From Symbiodinium natans (taxonomy: Eukaryota > Sar > Dinophyceae > Suessiales > Symbiodiniaceae), in the NCBI GenBank assembly GCA_905221605.1, contig CAJNDS010002736.1, forward strand, positions 196,501 to 260,500: a stretch of DNA of 64,000 nt. Reading direction: 5' to 3'. Of this stretch, positions 58,642 to 64,000 are shown piece after piece; position 1 is the first letter of the stretch, and the number at the start of each line of letters is the position of its first letter. Under the pieces are notes generated by a model that had not been told where the DNA came from, searched no databases, and saw only the letters and a program-made list of their open reading frames with translations. Position numbers and translations under genes: made by a program.

Positions 58642-59743
58642 GCTGAGAAGGCAAATGCATCGGAGACCAGCTGCGAAGGTATCCAACTCACCAAGCTTCT
58701 TGGTCATAGTTGGGATTGGGGTTTAGGGTTTAGGGGGCTACGAGACCCAAAGCGGGTGATTGCAACAATTCAGATTCAGCAGTTCTTTAGTGCTTCGCAC
58801 TCCAGTGTTTGCCATGGTGTCAGACACGGGCCACAGTAAGCTATGTTCATGCATTGGTTATGCCATACGAAAGGCAGCGATCCTCAAAGTACCATCTGAT
58901 GTGGAGAACCACCTCAAGGCGGCCATGAACATGCTCCGTCAGGCCGGAGATGACTGCCGACAACAGTTGCGGGAACAGTTGCAGGACTTCAGCTATGAGC
59001 CACTCCGCACTTCTGGCACTCCAGATGCTCCTCTTGCCACAACACTCAATCTTGCTGAGCTTCTTTTCCCACATGATGGGGAACCCGAACAAGCTCAAGG
59101 GGAGAGGCGTGACCCTACAGCAGGTGATCCCAATATACGAAAGCCTGCCATGCTGAAGCACTTGCGCGAGACTGCTATAGTTCAGGATACTGATGCTATG
59201 GACACAGGGGAGCCCAACCAACACAAACGAGACAACCATGACCTCAGATCTGGCGATTCCTGCGAACCGAACACCTTTCCTTCCTTGCGGGATGATCCAG
59301 AAGGCTTCGTGCGACATTTTGTTGCACAGGCGAAGAGTGATGCGGAGGTGGTAAAGGGGTTGCAAGCCATTTTGTCCGATCTCCAACGAGAGCACAGGGA
59401 GGCCCCTCGCGGTGAACGACGCTCATGGCTCATTCGTTTGTGCGTGATACTTCGTGAAGAGATTCGCAAACATGGCGGCACGGTCAGCTCGAGAACACTT
59501 GTCAATCAGTAGGTTCATTCTGTGTCTGGCTTTGTTCGGAGAACAAGCGCGACACATCCAGGCGAGGATTCAAGCAAGCCTGCAGCAAAAGGGTTCAGGG
59601 GTAACATTTTACATGTTTTCAGGGTACTTAGACTTAAACTCAGTAAGAAATAGAAATTTAGATTGTTTAATACTATCCCAACCATGACCTAGGTTTGGAC
59701 CCAGCTCATCTCAGACATCCTGCTGCCTCTCGGGCCCATTTGA
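58642..59743 (+). CDS. Last two exons of an unidentified gene
   Basis: Exon 58642-58674 (AEKANASETSC) joins by GA-AG to 59693-59743 (VWTQLISDILLPLGPI, TGA at 59741). A family-C introner ends immediately upstream at 58641. The intron between has family-G introner ends and contains a full intronless ORF. The C-terminal helix resembles the units of the 28.5-kb Cys-pair gene, so a paralogue is possible. Earlier exons are not found. Confidence 0.45.
58814..59512 (+). CDS. Intronless ORF nested in an introner-bounded intron
   Basis: ATG in good context (GCCATGG) opens MVSDTGHSKLCSCIGYAIRK and the frame runs 232 residues to TAG at 59510. A helical N-terminus (VENHLKAAMNMLRQAG, then CRQQLREQLQDF) precedes an acidic linker and a helical C-terminus (DPEGFVRHFVAQAKSDAEV, then LQAILSDLQREHREAP and LIRLCVILREEIRKHGG). 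No family is recognised; no catalytic motif of a transposase or reverse transcriptase is visible. It lies between the left end (GGTCATAGTTGGG, 58692) and right end (about 59592-59692) of a family-G introner, whose other copies hold no ORF. It is either a retrocopy inserted in the introner or an element-encoded protein. Confidence 0.6.
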   Translation: MVSDTGHSKLCSCIGYAIRKAAILKVPSDVENHLKAAMNMLRQAGDDCRQQLREQLQDFSYEPLRTSGTPDAPLATTLNLAELLFPHDGEPEQAQGERRDPTAGDPNIRKPAMLKHLRETAIVQDTDAMDTGEPNQHKRDNHDLRSGDSCEPNTFPSLRDDPEGFVRHFVAQAKSDAEVVKGLQAILSDLQREHREAPRGERRSWLIRLCVILREEIRKHGGTVSSRTLVNQ

Positions 59744-59860
59744 TCTTCGTGTTGTTGCGAGAGCGGACGCGCAAAAAAGAGCTGTCAAAAGCGGTTTAGG
59801 GTTTAGGGCTTAGGGCTTAGGGAGCTTGACGTCTGCTGTTGCAAGATCTTGTCCAGTCAG

Positions 59861-62800
59861 GTCCCTTGAACTCCGTCCAGTGCTCTGGCTGCGCCGTCTT
59901 CCAAGACACCTGCACGGAATGCCAGGGTGGCTTCGTCCATCAAGACAAGCACTGCATCGCGTGTGCAGACATCCTCGGGTGGCAGAGCGACTCGGGACTT
60001 CCTTGCGGGGCCTTGACTTCTGAGGACTGCAACGATCGTGTGGTGAATGGCCTCAGCAGCAACCAGGCTCGAGGGCTCCCCCGGAGGGTTTAGGGTTTCT
60101 TGTCACAAACAGAAGCTACTATGCCAGATGACAGGACTGGGAGTAGGCCCTTCTTTCCTTGCTTTTAGGGTTGGGGTTCCCTTGCACTCCCCTTAAAACC
60201 AAAAAGGGTGCCCTGTTTATTCCTAGGCTACCTCACAGGGTCTAGTTTTAATATAACAGGACATATACTATGTTGCTATTAGACATAACAGAATCTATTC
60301 TGGAATAATGCTATTCTCATATAGACTCTAGTGGAACGACAGGCCTGCTGCAGATGTCATGGTGGGCACCGAGAGGCCACACCTTTCCACTACCCAGACG
60401 TGCGCTTCGAAGTCGGTGGCGACCTGGAGCTCCGGCCCATGCCGCGAACAGCCGACCGACACGTGGAGCTTTGTTCACCTACCCTAAACCCTAAACCCCA
60501 AACCCTAAACCCCTATAAACCCCTAAACCCTAAACCCTGAACCCTAAACCCTGAACCCTGAACCCTGAACCCTAAACCCTAAACCCTAATTCGAAGGCCA
60601 GCCTACCCCTGGGGATCCGAGGATACTCGCTGGACAAGTGCCCGCTGGCCACCCACAACTTGACCATGGACAGCACCACAGGGAAGCTTGGCTGCCATTG
60701 AGACCGTGACCTGACCCCAGAGGGTTTAGGGTTTAGGGTTTAGGGTTTAGGGTTTAGGGTTTAGGGTTTAGGGTTTAGGGTTTAGGGTTTAGGGTTTAGG
60801 GTTTAGGGTTTAGGGTTTAGGGTTTAGGGGTTGGCTGGAGCAGGCTGGAGGTCGGAGCCAGGCACGTCGGAGAGACCTAAAGCAAAAGGGTTTAGGGTTT
60901 GGGGTTTGGGGCTTAGGGTTTAGGACCCAGAGAACGGCCGTTATTCCCTTTTCTTTGTAGGGTTGAGGTTCCCTTAGAAGCCCCTTTGAACCAAAAAAAG
61001 GGCACCCTTTTTATTCCTAGGGTACTCTTGAGTCTAGGTGTGACAAGCCGTGTTTCAGAACCTGGGTATGTACAAATCCAGATCCAGCAGGCAAATTCGG
61101 CAGAAGTTGTCTCAAGATCCACGCCCCCAATGTTCTGTGGAAGGGACTTCAGAACAGCTCTAGGGCCCTTTTTAAATTAAGTGTATATAGGAACGCCAGG
61201 AAGATTTCCTACATTGCTGGAGCTGACAAGCCCGCAGAGCCGTTCGGGATACAGTGCGAGGTTACCGCGCACCAACCGCTTGGTCTTTCTTTGACTGTGC
61301 CTAGACTGCAGCACAATGGCTTTTGCTTTTGTTGCTCAGGTGAGCAATGAGTGTTGCTTTTCTTGGTCGCGCGAGCAGTCATCGCAACACCTGCATACTC
61401 TGCTCTAAAGTAGACAATACCAGGACAACCGTATATTGTTCCTACAAGGCGTCTAAATCCTAAACCCTAAACCCAAAACCCTGAAGTCCTTGGCACCCAG
61501 GTGAGGGTGCTGGTTGCGGCTGATTACTTGAATTTCGGTGCCAGCTTGCTACTCCTCAGCGCCGGTGACACGCTCGCGCTGGCGCGCAGCGCCGGGGAAT
61601 GGAGTGACTTTAGCTGCTTGGTTTGTTTGGGGTTTAGGGTTTAGGGTTTAGGGTTCTAGTCCCCCAGCCCAGTTGCAAAAAAGGGTTTAGGGTTTAGGGT
61701 TTGGGGTTTGGGGTTTGGGGCTCACTTTGCTCTCGCTTTACTTTCACTTAGGGAAGGATGTCACGGCTTGATTTTAGGCATTTCTGGCTGCTTGCAAGGA
61801 ACGCCATGAACGTAAACTAAGTTGCTATGAGGATTCAGTCGCTATGAGGGGCCCAAAGCTTGTTTTGTAGGCTCCCATTATATAACCCCTTATAGGATTC
61901 TGAGGTAACCTACAAAAGTAGGTTTGGGCTGCTTAAGAGAAGCACGAAACCAAAGAAACCCTCAAATTGGGGTTCAGATGCCCTATACTACTGTAACTCC
62001 TCTTTCGGTAATGTGAACCATCAACCCTTTTGGGGTTCTTTTGGCCCCCAAATGAACATCTTGCGTCAAGGTGCATCTACCGCACTCTGCCATTCACAAA
62101 GCCCCGAACCTTGACAACTTGATATTTCTTGTTTGCTAGCAGCGGGATGACCCTAAACCCCTGAACCGTAAACCCTAAACCACCCTAAAACCCCTAACCC
62201 TAAACCCTTCACCCTAAACCCACCCTAAGATCCTGAACCCAAAACCCCTGAAGCCTAAACTAAACCCCAAACCCTAAACCCCAAACCCCTAAACCCCAAA
62301 CCCCAAACCCTAAACCCCTAAACCCTAAACCCAGGCTTGAGGTGTGCGCCAGAGGCGCCGTGGCTCTCTTTGGGAGCCGATGGGCGCTTGGATGCCTCCT
62401 CTGGCACTGCAGGTGCGTAAGCTTAAGGGCTCGGGTTTAGGGTCTAGGGTTTAGGGTTTCGGGTTTGGGGTATGGGGTATGGGGTTTAGGACTAAAGGGG
62501 TTTAGGGTCTTAAGGTTTCATGGTTTAGGCCGGTTAGTTTTCTTCTTTTCTCACTCGGGGTGGCCTTCGAAATCAGTTTCCGATTGTGGGGCTTCACGTG
62601 GCGAACACGTTGGCTCACGCAGAAGGAGCCCTATTCAACAAACATGGGGGCAGATTTCCCTAAACCCTAAACCCTAAACCCGAAACCTCCAGGGGTGCTC
62701 ACGGAGATGGAGGCGCGAATGGCAAGCACGTTTGCCGGATGCCAGGATTTGTCTTGCTATGTCTTACTACGCCTGTGCACTGCAACACGGTTTAGGGTTT

Positions 62801-63642
62801 GGGGTTTAGGGTTTAGGGTTCAGGGTGTAGGGTCTAGGGTTTAGGGTTTAGGGCATACATGATCGCCAAAGAGCGCTGATAGGACATGGATTCAGTCTGC
62901 AGGTCATGACTCAAGTTTATGCTTTCTTTCAACACAAGCATGCAGGAAAGAGGTCCCTAAACATTTCAATCCTGACCACCCTAACCCTACCTACACCCTG
63001 CCCTTGGTCAGGTTGCTGAAGCCGGGAACTACAAGGCGATGGATGGTGCCGTTTGCGTGGCCAGGCTGTTTGTTGTTGGCTTGAGTTGCCTGCAGCAGCA
63101 TAGCGTTCAGGGTTTAGTTTTTACTTCAATCGACCCTTTAACACCTATAAACCTAAACCCTGAACCCTAAACCCTAAACCCTCAACCCTAACTCATCCCA
63201 GGTGGTTTCCGGCTGGAAGCATGGCGACAGTTCCCCGCCAGCCAGTACAGAGATGTCGTCCTTGAACCAGAGACTTGATGTACCAAGGCCATCAGAAGCA
63301 AGAACTCGCTGTTAGCAGAACGGTCAGACGGCCTGCTAAAGCAGGATCCATAGTGGACCCTTGTTCCCTGTTGGGCGATTTCATGTTCCTACCCTTGGAG
63401 GACCTAAAGGCTCCCCCAAAACAGCTAAACCCTAAACCCGAAGCCAAAAAGAAGATGAACCCTAAACCCTGAACCCTAAACCCTAAACCCTAAACCCTGA
63501 ACCCTAAACCCTAAACTTTAAACCCTGAACCCAAGACTTCCCTTCATCTAGCTTTTCCAAGGTCGCACACAGTTTAGCAGCTCCTTTGTGGCCGTGCGCC
63601 TGCAGCCCTGGCCCCAATTGAGCTACGAGGCCAAGATGCAGG
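59861..63642 (+). CDS. Large extracellular Cys-rich / Ig-like protein, continues past the window
   Basis: Exons about 59861-60066, 60343-60457, 60622-60682, 61200-61260, 61501-61612, 62335-62412, 62693-62733, 63012-63056, 63202-63223 and 63562-63642 join in frame. First comes an EGF/furin-like Cys module (CSGCAVFQDTCTECQGG, HCIACAD), then ACCRCHGGHREATPFHYPD. After that come parts of a Greek-key, Ig-like repeat: PMPRTADRYSLDKC, LTMDSTTGKISYI, PWLSLGADGRLDASSGTAG, FVAEAGNYKA, then PQLSYEAKMQ. The pattern of short strands with SLD..TG resembles putative-Ig (He_PIG) repeats of surface proteins. Family-D introners fill two introns (60135-60246, 60925-61040). Start, later exons and membrane anchor are not seen. 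The edges of exons 4, 8 and 9 are least sure. Confidence 0.6.
60723..60829. repeat. Interstitial telomeric array (TTTAGGG)
   Basis: About 15 perfect units. Confidence 0.97.
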
Positions 63643-63651
63643 GTTGCAAAT

Positions 63652-63768
63652 AGTTTAGGGGTTTAGGGGTTTAGGGGTTTAGGGGTTTAGGGGTTTAGGG
63701 GTTTAGGGGTTTAGGGGTTTAGGGGTTTAGGGGTTTAGGGGTTTAGGGGTTTAGGGTTTAGGGTTTAG
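63652..63768. repeat. TTTAGGGG 8-mer array
   Basis: About 12 units of the 8-mer, then normal heptamers. Confidence 0.97.
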
Positions 63769-64000
63769 GGGAGGGCTTGGGGATTCTCAGGAAATTTCGT
63801 GGGACTTCCTTGCAGCTGGTGGCTTGGGGAGTTTGTCATCTGGTAGTTGCTTGCTGCTGACTGCACTTCAGGGGGCCGGCAACGCAGTTCTGGGTTTCAA
63901 AAGGGCTGGTGTGGGGTTTTGTGGCTTGAGGGGGGTTTGGGAGTGGGGGGCTAGAAGGTTGTGCCTGCATCTGGAACTCGTACGCGCAGGGCAGCAGCCC

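Noticed and set aside
1-64000. True chromosome end or telomere mis-assembly
   Set aside because: Arrays are short, in both orientations, and sit inside in-frame genes across the whole window.

Overview
The window is nuclear DNA of a dinoflagellate; the genus cannot be told from this sequence. Four kinds of evidence agree. Every supported gene is on the + strand. Introns almost always follow the dinoflagellate rule AG|G(C/A/T)...AG|G, with GC and GA donors outnumbering GT. An intronless coding region (22.7-23.5 kb) has a relict of the dinoflagellate spliced leader (TTTTGGCTCAAG) upstream. The DNA is packed with TTTAGGG/CCCTAAA repeats of the telomere type found in dinoflagellates. Exons are short and GC-rich. 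All gene models were assembled by eye from reading frame, family similarity and splice signals.

Layout. 0-7 kb: 3' part of a kinesin-3-like gene (coiled coil, then FHA domain). 7-12 kb: repeats, a foldback element and no convincing gene. 12.2-13.2 kb: a complete four-exon gene for a small PDZ-like protein. 13.2-16 kb: fragments. 16.2-17.1 kb: Cys-rich secreted-type ORF, followed by a large hairpin. 17.7-18.1 kb: 3' end of an unidentified gene. 19-22.4 kb: scattered exon candidates. 22.7-23.5 kb: intronless retrogene-like ORF. 24.3-26.3 kb: coiled-coil gene. 28.5-34.4 kb: a 21-exon gene for a membrane-anchored protein with repeated Cys-pair helices. 35-37 kb: helical exon candidates. 37.4-50.1 kb: complete glutamine-dependent carbamoyl-phosphate synthase II in 31 exons (1,567 aa). 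50.2-52.3 kb: a small ORF and microsatellites. 52.3-57.5 kb: a giant inverted repeat with satellite-filled arms. 58.6-59.7 kb: terminal exons of a gene whose intron holds a complete intronless ORF. 59.8-64 kb: start of a large Cys-rich, Ig-like extracellular protein gene running off the window.

The most interesting system is intron gain. The CPSII and Cys-pair genes together contain about 50 introns. They are made of two materials: many families of short terminal-inverted-repeat elements (introners) and arrays of telomeric repeat. In both cases the insert is often bounded by a short direct duplication of exon sequence starting G(C/A/T). The left copy then supplies the 5' splice site. The AG needed at the 3' site lies just before the right copy. 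Telomeric arrays alone make up whole introns (all or most of each PDZ-gene intron; CPSII introns 3, 5 and 18). They also sit inside introners, which suggests repeated capture of telomeric repeat at broken or cut sites.
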